NCBI GenBank assembly: GCA_905160935.1
Contig: CAJHZI010000440.1
Location: 134,001 to 198,000 of the forward strand
Origin: Enchytraeus crypticus
Taxonomy: Eukaryota > Annelida > Clitellata > Enchytraeida > Enchytraeidae
Direction: 5' to 3'
Length of the DNA: 64,000 nt
Part shown: piece by piece, positions 1-9,556 of the stretch
How positions within the stretch are numbered: the first letter of the stretch is position 1
Layout: each line of letters begins with the position of its first letter
Position numbers and translations under genes: made by a program
Notes under the pieces: generated by a model
The model's input: the letters and a program-made list of their open reading frames with translations, nothing else
Told to the model about the DNA's origin: nothing
Database searches by the model: none

Positions 1-193
1 CTAGGTTCCACTCTACGCCGTGCTGGTTAGAGACTAAAAACTTGGACCAGCATATGGCCATAGACTTATAATTTATTATAGGTATAGGCTTGTTGTATAT
101 AACACAAGTCTGTTTCATATGCTTATTAAATTGCGCACTAAATACTAAGACATAATATTCACAAGCGTAAGTTATAAATTTTAGCAAAAATCT

Positions 194-454
194 CTAATTA
201 GTTAAAGCATAGATAGGCCTATAAAAAATTGCAGAACTATTAACAACCTGTACATTGAACTGTTGGTCTACAGTCAAAATACGCCTGTCACGTGTGATGC
301 AAAATGTAGATAGCCAGTGAACACTCTTGACAATCATACGGCCCTCAGAATTGGCTGCATCAATGCACCAGATGCAAGCAGAAACTATATCTCCAACATA
401 CAACCGTTTCATGATAGGACAGGCCACAACGTCTCTAGCATAGCGGGCAGGAGT
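194..454 (-). CDS. Possible exon of unknown gene
   Basis: On the minus strand a reading frame runs from just after an acceptor-like TTTCAG (exon start about 454) through to about 194. The encoded stretch contains Cys, Trp and hydrophobic residues in an ordered-looking pattern (for example KRLYVGDIVSACIWCIDAA). I do not recognise a family. It could be a host exon or a decayed transposon piece. No downstream donor could be fixed, so the 3' limit is only the end of the open frame. Confidence 0.22.
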   Translation of the reverse strand, partial: TPARYARDVVACPIMKRLYVGDIVSACIWCIDAANSEGRMIVKSVHWLSTFCITRDRRILTVDQQFNVQVVNSSAIFYRPIYALTN

Positions 455-1849
455 CTGAAATGTAAATTAACAAATAAATCAGTTAAGATCTATAAAAAAA
501 TTTAAATAAAATTGTACGTAGTCAAAATGGAAAAGAAATAGCCTATTGTCACCGTGGATTTATTAGAATCAAATTAATATTAGATTTTCTAGAGGTTTAG
601 TATCCGAAGGATTGGATTAAGAAAATTGTGTGACGATTTGCATTTAGATTTTGCTAAGGCTTTTGCCAAAAGACAGAAAAGGAATAACATAACTGTCGAG
701 GTAGGAGTAGAGATAATACTAATTATTACAATATACTCCACAATGACCTTTGTACTTTACTAGCACAGGGCAAGTTTCTTACCCTGTAGGCCTATTGTTC
801 CGTGCCTGGGTCTGTGGCTGGAGTGAACACGAGTGTTGGGACTTGGAGAGTGTCCGCAAGCGAGGAGCTTTGATTTGATTTGTTGATAAACTTTAGTTTA
901 AGACTTCAGATAAATCTTATTAGACTTTATATTTTTCGCTAGTGACTATTTGGTTACAGTGTACATTTGTTTTGACTAGGTATCGATCCACATGAGATAG
1001 TAAGGTTATATCTGATTGTATGGATTAAAGTTTCACATGTTGTATGTTAAGAAAGGCCTAGGAAGTGTTAGAATCATTTAGAGGGGAAAGTCCTATGAAT
1101 AGGTAACCCCTGAGTTGGGTTTATTGTGGTTTATTAGAAACTGCCAGTGAAGATAACAGGACGTTAAACGGCCATAGGGAGCTGAGGGTTCTAGGGTCGT
1201 GCATTGCTGATAGTTACTTCGAGAAGGCCCGAAGTTGAGTTGGGGATTTTGAACTCAAGGAAGTTGTGATAGACTTGTGTCATTTCATTAAGATAGGATC
1301 CTATGGTTAGATGCTGTAGTCATTAGGTATATTCTTATGGAAGAGGTGAGGACGTTGAATAGGAACTAGTTTGCCTTTATGTTCTTGTGAGATAGGATTT
1401 GGTGACGAGTGTTGCGATTTCTCCATAACGAAGTACTCCTCAACCTTTTTGTAATCTGGTATTTAATTAGTAGTATTCTCGGTTCTTTCATTTTAGTTTG
1501 TATATTATTAAGTTATTTTCAACTCTATTATATTATTTGATCATTAGATTTAATTCCGTTATTTGTCATATAAGGACAATTTTCAGTTTCTTGTAATATA
1601 TTATTTCCTTGTATTGTGTTTGAATAAAATAAAATATAATTGAAGTGAACTAAATACACTTCATTTATAATACATTACCTATGTGTCTGTTATAATTTAA
1701 CTGTAATTAGAAGTTACAAATGGAAAGTAGTTATCTACTATTATAGATCATTAACTTTAAGTTCAGAGTTATGGAATTTATGAACCTGGTCCAGGCTAGG
1801 GTTCACCCTTAGAACCCTTCCCTGACAATAACATAACAGCACACTGGGT
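455..1849. other. Stretch without recognisable genes
   Basis: AT-rich sequence with no convincing long frame, splice-bounded exon or known repeat. It lies outside the recognised part of the inverted duplication. Confidence 0.5.
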
Positions 1850-2001
1850 CAGGAAGCACTGATGCTGGTTTAAGGATAATTTCCTCCTTTCTCTCATTGG
1901 TTATTAGTAATCGTTGTCTTTTGATGGCAGCACATCAATTGCAGCACACGCTGATTTAAGAATAACCTTCCATCACCCAGGGATTTTTCCTTCCTAAGCT
2001 G

Positions 2002-2367
2002 CCCCGTGTTGTGCTCGGGTGTGGTTGGACCACTGCAGAATTGGGCAACCGCAAACAATCTGCCGCGTATACGTAAGAGGCGACTAAAGGCAGGAGCTGA
2101 GGATGGCAAGAAGGGACCCACCTCACCATGAAATATTTTCCCCCAGGATTAAATGGTAATTAATCCACCAAACTGAGGAAGGCAACGGGAAACCACCTCA
2201 GAAGCCATATTTTTCCCAAGCTATAGGTTACATAAGGTATGGATAAGGCATAGACTTTATGAAGGGATTAACTTGTTGATCTAAGGAGTGCTCCTATGGA
2301 GCGAGAAAGCAGACTTTGAGTATGAATGTGTACCTTGAACCTGCCGCTTGGCAGTTCACTGAAGAAG
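2002..2367 (+). mobile_element. SINE family A copy, full-length-like, private to left arm
   Basis: The element starts near CCCCGTGTTGTGCTCGGG and ends near CAGTTCACTGAAGAAG. It is flanked by AAGCTG at 1,996-2,001 and 2,368-2,373, taken as a short target duplication. The other arm has the uninterrupted site (CAGCTT once at 63,861-63,866), so the insertion is younger than the duplication. Related copies lie at 19,842, 26,158, 27,536, 37,431, 39,312 (minus) and 62,530 (minus). Confidence 0.75.
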
Positions 2368-2373
2368 AAGCTG

Positions 2374-2699
2374 TCAACACTCGGTCTTCCACTGTGGTCA
2401 CCCACAAAGTTCTAACATAGGTCGATATAGCTTAACGTCGATAATATAATTGACGTGCAATCTGAACCAAGTGCACTAAATCCCAGAACATTAAATAGAA
2501 CATTAAGCAGGGTGTTATGAATTCTTTAGTATCTTTTTTTATAATTCCTGACTGACGTTAAAGCATCGCTAGCTATAAATTTACGGGGTTATAGAAATGG
2601 AAGTTTAAACAAGCTCAAATCTTCAGTTAAATAAAAGTTTTGTACTTTGCATTCCTTTAATTAAAGGTTATGCCTTACGGCGATCCAAAAATGCTAATT
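2374..2699. other. Unique arm sequence left of Polinton 1
   Basis: This region has no gene. It matches the reverse complement of about 63,556-63,860 in the other arm and so serves as the left flank for defining the Polinton 1 empty site. Confidence 0.6.
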
Positions 2700-2705
2700 A
2701 TTAGT
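2700..2705 (+). repeat. Target site duplication of Polinton 1, left copy
   Basis: ATTAGT here is repeated at 19,317-19,322. The other arm carries the site once (ACTAAT on the plus strand, 63,546-63,551). Six-base duplications are the known hallmark of Maverick/Polinton integration. Confidence 0.9.
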
Positions 2706-2888
2706 AGTAGTATACAATGCGGGATTACGCTACCGTTTTGCATTTCTAGAACGACCTCTTTTTTATGGCAATTTATTTACTATTTTTGTCTCGCTCTCCC
2801 CGTTCGCTCACCAAAATACTAAATAAACTACTATAAAAATCGTTCTAGAAATGCAAAATAGTAGCGCAATCCCGCATTGTATACTACT
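2706..2888. repeat. Left terminus of Polinton 1, palindromic terminal repeat
   Basis: This 183-bp terminal repeat is itself a long imperfect palindrome. It begins AGTAGTATACAATGCGGGAT and ends with the reverse complement of that sequence. The arms match over roughly 80 bp around a central loop rich in CTCGCTCTCCCC. The opposite terminus (19,131-19,316) has the same organisation. Confidence 0.9.
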
Positions 2889-2904
2889 TCTATCTGATAA
2901 AAAG

Positions 2905-2908
<4 letters not shown>

Positions 2909-2963
<55 letters not shown>
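2909..2963. repeat. (AT)n microsatellite inside Polinton 1
   Basis: An uninterrupted run of alternating AT separates the palindromic terminus from an inverted polymerase fragment. Confidence 0.95.
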
Positions 2964-2970
<7 letters not shown>

Positions 2971-3005
2971 TCTCTATTCATACAAGCTAAACCGATCAAA
3001 AGTCT

Positions 3006-3215
3006 CTAGAATACAATCGGTCTAATATGAATACCATCATCCATCACAACACCCTTTGTATATAACGGAGATAACCCTACTTTATTCTGTTCGTATGTTT
3101 TCATCTCTTTCTGATCAAACCGAAAACCCTTATTAATACCATTAATAACCTCACCTTTAAACAGATATTGTATATATTCAATCTTCCGGTTTGCTAGCCT
3201 TGTAACATTAGCCAA
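3006..3215 (-). pseudogene. Inverted fragment of Polinton 1 PolB C-terminus
   Basis: The minus-strand frame encodes a polymerase tail that closely matches the end of the plus-strand PolB at about 18,905-19,083 (shared stretches include FKGEVING and VMDDGIHIRPIV). The terminal inverted repeat of this element therefore extends inward through the last ~60 codons of PolB, and this end carries a truncated mirror copy. It has no upstream catalytic motifs and is not a separate gene. Confidence 0.8.
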
Positions 3216-3850
3216 GGGTTATTGGCTTGGCGCCGTTTAATGCATCTTTTATTTATTATCGTGCTCAGATATTTAAGTTTTACGCTTTATATACAGTATT
3301 TAATCTTGTGTAATGTTATATAATATCTCATCGTGAAAGTTTTAGTGAAACTTTCAGTGAAACTTTCTGTGAAATATTCTGCATAGTTGCACGTACCATT
3401 GAGATGAGTCATTTACTCGATAACAACACCAGACAGTAGGTGTTAGAATTATTACGTTGTCATACTGTCTCAATATCGCTAACGCGCCGTTCATAGTGAT
3501 TGCACATATCGCGCTTTTAACAAGCAGCTAACAAGGAGGCATGATGGCCGAGTTGTTAAGGCGTCAGATTGTGGATCTAGTGGGCTATGCCCGTCGTGAT
3601 TTCAATTCCCACTCATGCCAGGCCCTAATCCTAAACCTCCAAAATTGTGCTGTCTCAAAAAAAGTTATTAAGCATTTAGTACTTGATGTATAGTTAAACG
3701 TTGCTAACAAAAAACTTGAATTTTACATTTTGCATTTTACCTCTTCAACAATTTACGGCAAGTATCCCTTCCATTTTACGCAGCAACCTTTCTATATACA
3801 TTAGGCCTATATAAATCTTGAACCGTGATTAGATTAATCGGGTCTCTTTT
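3216..3850. other. Non-coding left flank of Polinton 1 gene block
   Basis: There is no protein frame. The region holds short GTGAAACTTTC-type repeats at about 3,331-3,376, a tRNA-like segment (listed separately), and a small tandem duplication of an AGGCCTATATAA-containing segment at about 3,790-3,890. Confidence 0.5.
3538..3620 (+). tRNA. tRNA-like sequence (Leu/Ser type), probably a pseudogene
   Basis: A perfect 7-bp acceptor stem (GGCATGA with TCATGCC) is followed by an A-box-like TGGCCGAG...AAGGC. There is a long variable arm (GGGCTATGCCC) and a T-arm-like TTCAATTCCCAC. The anticodon stem contains mismatches and the T stem is poor. The loop would present GTG, which does not fit a long-variable-arm tRNA. 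It is best read as a decayed type II tRNA or a tRNA-derived SINE head carried inside Polinton 1. Confidence 0.4.
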
Positions 3851-4815
3851 CTATGTATTAGGCCTATATAAGTTTTGAACGGATATCCATTCATTAAACT
3901 TATTACTATAGCCCATCCACTTAACTAAAGCTTGTTCAACACCATTAATTTTCTTCTTCCTTATTACTTTCTCTATTCTATATATTTCTTGTTTAGTCTT
4001 TCGTAATTCTTCTTCATAAAAACTACCCTCTAAGACTTCATCCCTTGTATCTTTTAAAATGTAAGTTCTAGTTTCTAGGACTTGTCCGTTTTACTTCAAG
4101 TATAACATAAACAGCTTCAGATCAATTTGGTAGATATCCTTTCTCGAAGACACCCTTTATTCGGCTAATTCTTACTTTATCTCCAACTTTAAACTTTGGT
4201 TTTACTAAACCCTTTTCAGTAAATGGTTTCGTTTCAAAACTAGTTAACTTACTACACTTAACAGGAGTCATACCAATACTACTATGAACCGTATTATTAT
4301 ACTCAGTAATCAATCTATCTAGCTGATCAACCCAGTTTCTAGTATTTTCAGCTGTAAATCTTTTCCACATCTTTTCTTTTAACGTCCTATTCACCCTTTC
4401 AACTACAAGATTTATGCTCTCCATAAGTTGAATATCTATTTATATTATTTTCCTGTAGCCACTGATCCATAATTTTATTATAAAATTCTTTACCTTGATC
4501 CACCCATATACGTCTAGGTCTCCTACCCGAATCCTTTACTATATGTTTAAACGCTTCAGTCACAGTTTCACCCTTTTTATCTTTCAAAGGTACACTCCAT
4601 ACATATTTTGAATATACGTCAATAACATTTAACATGTATTTATAACCTTTATTTACCTTACTCCATTCTTGCATATCCACTAGATCAGCACCCCAAATAT
4701 CATCCACAGCATAAACTTCTACTTTTCTCCTTTCAAACTTCCTTCTAACAGGTTTATGTAATTCTTCAGCCATTTGTTCAAAGGGGCCAGTTAAGACCCC
4801 TTCTTCCAGTTTTTT
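3851..4815 (-). pseudogene. Polinton 1 retroviral-type integrase, frameshifted
   Basis: The protein is a DDE integrase with a C-terminal chromodomain-like tail, expected to insert the element into host DNA. The first catalytic region (DIWGADLVD) and the second (WVDQGKEFYN) lie in the frame ending near 4,399. The region with the catalytic Glu (VERVNRTLKEKMWKRF) is in another frame from 4,424. The chromodomain-like end (KFNEWI) continues in a third frame to 3,851. At least two frameshifts (near 4,410 and 4,120) therefore break it. The frame opens upstream of the first ATG (4,773), immediately after an A AAA AAC heptamer in the PLA2 gene, which suggests translation by -1 frameshifting in the ancestor. 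Confidence 0.88.
4781..4815 (-). promoter_or_regulatory. Candidate -1 frameshift signal, PLA2 to integrase (Polinton 1)
   Basis: On the minus strand the heptamer AAAAAAC (4,809-4,815) is in the X XXY YYZ phase of the PLA2 frame. A 6-nt spacer follows, then AAGGGG, a 10-nt loop and CCCCTT, a perfect 6-bp stem at 4,781-4,802. The -1 frame after the heptamer is the integrase frame. A TGA closes that frame just upstream. The same arrangement occurs in Polinton 2 with a different stem sequence. Confidence 0.75.
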
Positions 4816-5348
4816 TCATTTATACCAAGCCCAAATCTTGCTTTATTCTTCATAATATGATATACTAATCTTGCCATGTTTCTTTGAGTACTGTCAAATT
4901 TAGGATCATTAGAAATTTCATAGGTCCTATGAGCTAAAGCTTCATCGCTTATGTTTCTACTAGCCGTATCCGTATTGTCTGTATAAAACTGATCATGTAA
5001 CTTGCACATTTTATCCAACTCATTAACTCCCTTGTATCCTTCTCTATTCCTCTGTTCATACTTTGTACCAGGGCCGCAATAAGAATACTTATTTTGATTA
5101 TTAAAGGACCCATTATTTACATATTCTCCTTGACTTGTCGGTAAATGTAGTTCATCAACAGTATTTCCGATTTTTGATAGAACGTCATTAAATACACCTT
5201 GGCCGCTTTTGGCTGCGATGAATTTACATTTTTGCTTACCACATAGTATACATACAGCAATTAACATTATTCTGTTATTTTTAGAAACTCTTTCTTGTAT
5301 ATTTGTTGAATCAGTTACTGTTCTACATTTTAAACAGTACATCTCCAA
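4791..5348 (-). CDS. Zinc-ribbon / phospholipase A2-like virion protein (Polinton 1)
   Basis: This 185-residue protein has an N-terminal CxxC...CxxC zinc-ribbon-like segment (MYCLKC, then CILCGKQKC). A PLA2-like region follows with the glycine-rich calcium-loop motif YCGPGTKY and the catalytic-type HDQFY. That motif pair resembles PLA2 of parvovirus capsid proteins, where the enzyme helps virions leave endosomes; that role here is inference. The frame is intact although neighbours are broken. The homologous start in Polinton 2 is the third codon (Met at 5,342). The 3' end carries the candidate frameshift signal into integrase. Confidence 0.8.
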   Translation of the reverse strand: MEMYCLKCRTVTDSTNIQERVSKNNRIMLIAVCILCGKQKCKFIAAKSGQGVFNDVLSKIGNTVDELHLPTSQGEYVNNGSFNNQNKYSYCGPGTKYEQRNREGYKGVNELDKMCKLHDQFYTDNTDTASRNISDEALAHRTYEISNDPKFDSTQRNMARLVYHIMKNKARFGLGINEKNWKKGS

Positions 5349-5437
5349 CTTTGTTGTCGCAGAACTTTGTTCTGATTTACCGGTTTTAAAACCGGGAAAG
5401 ATCTGACAGACTGTCAGTATTTACTGACTCCAAAGCC

Positions 5438-6801
5438 TTAATAACTTTCCATCCTTGGTGTTTGTCCATCAGATGTTAATCTAAATAATCTATCGGATAT
5501 TATTATAGCGTGTAGATGAGTTTCTGCAGGTATAGGCTGTTCAAATTTTAGTTCTAGACTACTGGTCATTACATTAGATCTTACTAATTCACTTTGATGT
5601 CTTACGTCAAATACTATAATAGGATATAACTCCTTGTAACTAAGTAGATTTATTTGATTACCACCTATTAAATTATTTATTCCATAATAATCTTTCTTAA
5701 AATTTTCAGCCATTTCATAAAGTTTCACGTAATCATGCTTTGTGTAATCTATATCTATGTAGTCTGATGGATATCTATCTCCATTTAATTTAACACAGGC
5801 TGAACTTAAATTGACATGATCAAATAGTGCGGGGTTTTGTTCTTGGGTAGGAGTCTTATCAGTTTGAAAGGAAAGTATTATCCATCTAGGTTTTTCTACA
5901 CCAGCTGAACTATTTAGCGTCCAGTTAAAACTACGAACATTTGGATTTACAGTAGTATGCTCATCGCTTCTAGCACAAAAATGTAATGGAATTAGTGCTT
6001 TATTTTTCACTAATTCTAAGAGTTGAGTTCTTTTAACTGGAGATGGTATTACTTGCGGAATAATCCATCTAATATCATTTAATAATATTTTACCTGCAGG
6101 AACCCCATTTGCCCTGTGTATTGGTAAATCATCGCTACCTCTTGTGAATTTCAAAATGTGTTCCATATTATATAAGACCTTGTCATATTCTGAGAATCCA
6201 AAAATGTGAGAAAAAGTTATAATGAATGAGAAGTTTCCTCTAGGATCAGAACTCATAAGAAGTTTCCTACGAACAGAAAAACCCTGATTAAAATTATTAT
6301 TTCTAGTAGGCCTATAACCTGCTGCAGGTGCAGCAGCAGATGCATTAAATTCCTCACTATCGGCATTAGAAGATGTATCTTTGGACCAACATTGTTTAAG
6401 ACCTGTACTACTATTAAAATCATCTGAATAAATTAGATAACCTAACATTGATGTAGTTTGTCCAGGAAAATTCAATGCTTCCATTATTTGCCCACCTAAC
6501 CTGTACTCAAGACTTGAAAACATATACATTACAGCATTGTAATTAAAGCTATTTGTGCATCAGCTGCAAAAGGATTATTATTATCGTTTCTAACTAGCTG
6601 ACCCTTTACCTCAATATAACTTTGAGAAGGAATATAATAAGCATCGCTAGCAGGAGTTCTAATTTCAATTGTATGCCCAAAGTTATTAAAATCAGCTTTA
6701 CTTTGAGGAATGAAAGTTTTATAATCTTTTATTTCAATACTGTTATCAACAAGTATTTCACTTTGTAATATAAGTGCATCATTATCTATTTCAGTCTGCA
6801 T
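5438..6801 (-). pseudogene. Polinton 1 major capsid protein, one frameshift
   Basis: Two abutting frames (6,801-6,529 and 6,529-5,438) together align with the single 459-residue major capsid gene at 52,830-54,209. Shared stretches include FPGQTTSMLGYL, DIRW and FDVRHQSE. A frameshift near 6,530 breaks it. Polinton major capsid proteins are double jelly-roll proteins that form the hexon-like shell. The assignment rests on similarity between the two elements, position in the module and length. Confidence 0.82.
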
Positions 6802-6809
6802 TTACTAGT

Positions 6810-7055
6810 TTAAAATCTTTTAATACCACAACCCAGCGTCAATCTTTCCAATATTTGTTGTGAACTAGGATCTAACTCTTTCTTCTTATCAGTAGAGAGT
6901 TTATTAATTAAAGCTTTACTTCCTTCTGTAACAGCCAAGCCTCCTACTTCTCCTACAGCCTTTAACATTGGTTTAGTAATCAAATTCTTATTTTGAAATA
7001 TATAACGACCAATCCCTTTCAGGATATCCCATACAAAGCCAGAACCGTATACCAT
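6810..7055 (-). CDS. Small virion-like protein (Polinton 1)
   Basis: This 81-residue protein is homologous to the 95-residue product at 54,235-54,522. Both share a GSGFV start region, a QNK-LI-KPML core, a TEG-KALI stretch and a basic aromatic end (IKRF/LKRF). The central part is alternately hydrophobic and small, so it may be amphipathic or membrane-associated. Position between major and minor capsid genes suggests a minor virion component, perhaps like adenovirus pVI or pX; that comparison is inference. Confidence 0.6.
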   Translation of the reverse strand: MVYGSGFVWDILKGIGRYIFQNKNLITKPMLKAVGEVGGLAVTEGSKALINKLSTDKKKELDPSSQQILERLTLGCGIKRF

Positions 7056-7138
7056 TTTTCTTTTGGATGTCTACAGAAGTTTGTTCTGGACCCCCGAAGG
7101 GGTGTACATTTGATTTTTCTTTTTCATAATCATTTATA

Positions 7139-7861
7139 TTACAACTTTTCTCTAATCAGTATATCAATAGTAATTTCTTCTCCCATTAGGTCAATAGGTA
7201 TATTATCTTGATCTGTCAACCAGATCCTAATACTTTGTATATCAGGTCTTCCTACAACTGGAAGAAATATTAATTCAGGACTTGGTCTCTCTATTACTTT
7301 ATATCCTGGACTGACTCTTTGTGTAAAGTTATAAATAACATTTGATCTAGAACCATTAACATAAGTACCAATAATGATATCACAGTGTACCAGTATTGAG
7401 TTTACTTTTTCTATATCTATAACGTTTGGTGATTGATGAGTACCTACACCTAACTTTTCATTTGTGAATCCCAAAATTTTAGCTATTGAATTTTCCACTC
7501 CAAAATCAACCATATAGTTTTCATTAGATATGACAAGTATTGTTTTAAACGTTGGTTTGTAAAAGTCAAGTACAATCTCTGGATCAGAACTTTGTTCTGA
7601 TAGCTGCATTTCTCGATGTATTTTCACATTAATTCCATCCAACGAGTAAGCACCTTTATCAAATGTAATAGTTTTCCAACTAACTCCCTTATCTGTAGAG
7701 TATGTAAACTTATTATTAGTTTCTGTAATATTTGGTATACCGTTATAAGTGTATAGTGATAGAAAGGCTGCTTCATATCTTTTGCTTGTATTAAGATATA
7801 TTGGTGGATTTAGAATTGTGGTAAAATCGGTTGTATGACTGGTCAATGTTAGCTTTGCCAT
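7139..7861 (-). CDS. Minor capsid (penton-like) protein, Polinton 1
   Basis: This intact 240-residue frame is homologous to 54,544-55,275 of Polinton 2 along its whole length (MAKLTL start, IPNIT, VDFG, ERPSPELIFLP, WLTDQDN, DLMGE). The size and position next to the major capsid gene fit the single jelly-roll penton protein of Polintons and adintoviruses. It lacks an enzymatic motif and is predominantly beta-rich by composition. Confidence 0.78.
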   Translation of the reverse strand: MAKLTLTSHTTDFTTILNPPIYLNTSKRYEAAFLSLYTYNGIPNITETNNKFTYSTDKGVSWKTITFDKGAYSLDGINVKIHREMQLSEQSSDPEIVLDFYKPTFKTILVISNENYMVDFGVENSIAKILGFTNEKLGVGTHQSPNVIDIEKVNSILVHCDIIIGTYVNGSRSNVIYNFTQRVSPGYKVIERPSPELIFLPVVGRPDIQSIRIWLTDQDNIPIDLMGEEITIDILIREKL

Positions 7862-7944
7862 TTGTATTTATATATCTTTATTTAAAAAGATATAAAAGAC
7901 GTTACATGTAATGTAACTGTACTTTAGGACGTGACCAAAGGTCA

Positions 7945-8766
7945 CTAAAGCTTATTACTCTTTAAGATTTGATCGTGGGTATCCTTAGAGATAGTTTTAT
8001 TGTTCAATAATTCATCTAAAATAGTAATAATTGTATTATAAACTCCATTATTACCTGCATGATACGATGCAATATATTCTTCTAATTTTTGAAGTAAATC
8101 CTTTGCATCATTATATACTAGTGCGTAGTTTGTTTTAGGTCTCCCTCTTCCACATTTCTTCTTAACAAGTTTCTTTTTCTTTTTACCCTCACCAACTACT
8201 TGTTTACTTTCCTGAATATACTTTAACCTAGTTTTATATTTATCTAAAGTATTCCTTTGTGATTGATACATCTCTTTCCCTATATCTGACTTCTTAGTTA
8301 ATCGATCTTCTCTAAATTCTTGTGCTAAACTTTTTATTTTGGTTGTAACTTCCTTTAGAATTCCAGGTATTTCATCAATGTTAGAAAACGCCTCATGTGG
8401 GAGTGGTAAGCTTAAGTCTTGTAAATTTTCCAAGTCCGATTGATCAAACCCTCTGTTTAAGTCAACTCTTGGAGCTTTAGGAGTAGATTCCTTTGGTTCT
8501 GTAAATACGTCTGTAAGACCTGACATGTCTTGTATTGCTTGCCTTAAAGCAAGTCTTTGGTCATTATCTCGAAGTGCTAAAATATTATTTAAGCTTTGTT
8601 TCTCATCAGAAATTGTCTGCATAGCTTCTTTAGTGTTATTTATAATTGGTAGGAATAATTCTGACTGACTCTCATATGTTTGTTGTTTCCCTACTTTTTC
8701 ATCTCGGAACATTTCCTTAACCTCATTCTTAATCTTACTGTACGTAGCAGGATCAAATTTAACCAT
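7945..8766 (-). CDS. Coiled-coil, Lys-rich virion-module protein (Polinton 1)
   Basis: This intact 273-residue protein has a charged helical N-terminus (NEVKEMFRDEKVGKQQ), a middle region of heptad-like charge, a strongly basic segment (GEGKKKKKLVKKKCGRGRPK) that looks like an AT-hook or nuclear signal, and a conserved end with GNNGVYNTIITILDELL. The homologue in Polinton 2 is at 55,313-56,173. Function is unknown. DNA binding in the virion core or scaffolding is possible. Confidence 0.65.
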   Translation of the reverse strand: MVKFDPATYSKIKNEVKEMFRDEKVGKQQTYESQSELFLPIINNTKEAMQTISDEKQSLNNILALRDNDQRLALRQAIQDMSGLTDVFTEPKESTPKAPRVDLNRGFDQSDLENLQDLSLPLPHEAFSNIDEIPGILKEVTTKIKSLAQEFREDRLTKKSDIGKEMYQSQRNTLDKYKTRLKYIQESKQVVGEGKKKKKLVKKKCGRGRPKTNYALVYNDAKDLLQKLEEYIASYHAGNNGVYNTIITILDELLNNKTISKDTHDQILKSNKL

Positions 8767-8811
8767 AATATTTACTGATTTAAAATTAGTCTTAAGTCAT
8801 TATATCTATTT

Positions 8812-9549
8812 CTATGTACTTCTATGTATTTTATGTAATTCTTTGTATTTATTAGGAACATATAATGTATCATAATTTGAGAGATATCGCCCACATTCAG
8901 GAGGTTCCCAAAGATTGATAACAATGTAACCGTGTTTTTTAGACCATGCATTATCACAAAGTTTTTCAAACTCCTCTAACCCCATATCACCCGATATATG
9001 TGTATCATAGAAATATTTTACTGTCTTTTTATCTTGATGAAATAAAATAAATATATTAGCATTTTGACGTATTCCATGCTTCTTTAAATGATGCAAACTT
9101 TGACATAAATAAAATGCATTTACATCGTTGTGTCTACCTCTACAAAAGTAATCTGTCATAACTTTTTGATCCTCACTCATAACAGCATCGAAAACTACAA
9201 TATGGATTTTATCTTTATCAAGTTCTTCAGGACCTAAAATACTCGACTCATTAGGATTGCACAAAGTAATAATGTCATTTGTTACACTGTTACGTTGTTT
9301 AAATTCCTCGTTACTGTCCTGTAAATATCTGTAAGCATCTTGAAAAGGGGTTGTAGTGTATATCATCACGTCATTGTATTTTAGAACTTCATTTAGTAAG
9401 AAATTAAGCATCAGGTTAGTTTTTCCACATCCCGTACTACCAGCTATTATCATAAATATATTTTTAGGAAAAATATCAGCATGCTTACTGTGTTTTTTAT
9501 TATCATATATTTTATTAAGTATTTGTGAAAAGTCTGTGTTTAGAGCCAC
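8812..9549 (-). CDS. FtsK/HerA-type (A32-like) genome packaging ATPase, Polinton 1
   Basis: The frame is intact at 245 residues. Walker A is AGSTGCGKTN near residue 38. Walker B is HIVVFDAVM, in which the expected second acidic residue is Ala instead of the Asp seen in Polinton 2 (HIVIFDDV). The family translocates DNA into capsids in Polintons, adintoviruses and nucleocytoplasmic large DNA viruses. Loss of that residue may mark inactivation of this copy. Confidence 0.88.
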   Translation of the reverse strand: MALNTDFSQILNKIYDNKKHSKHADIFPKNIFMIIAGSTGCGKTNLMLNFLLNEVLKYNDVMIYTTTPFQDAYRYLQDSNEEFKQRNSVTNDIITLCNPNESSILGPEELDKDKIHIVVFDAVMSEDQKVMTDYFCRGRHNDVNAFYLCQSLHHLKKHGIRQNANIFILFHQDKKTVKYFYDTHISGDMGLEEFEKLCDNAWSKKHGYIVINLWEPPECGRYLSNYDTLYVPNKYKELHKIHRST

Positions 9550-9556
9550 TAGTTCT

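Noticed and set aside
6529-6801. Frameshift in the Polinton 1 major capsid gene as a programmed event
   Set aside because: Polinton 2 encodes the same protein in one frame and no slippery heptamer lies at the break.
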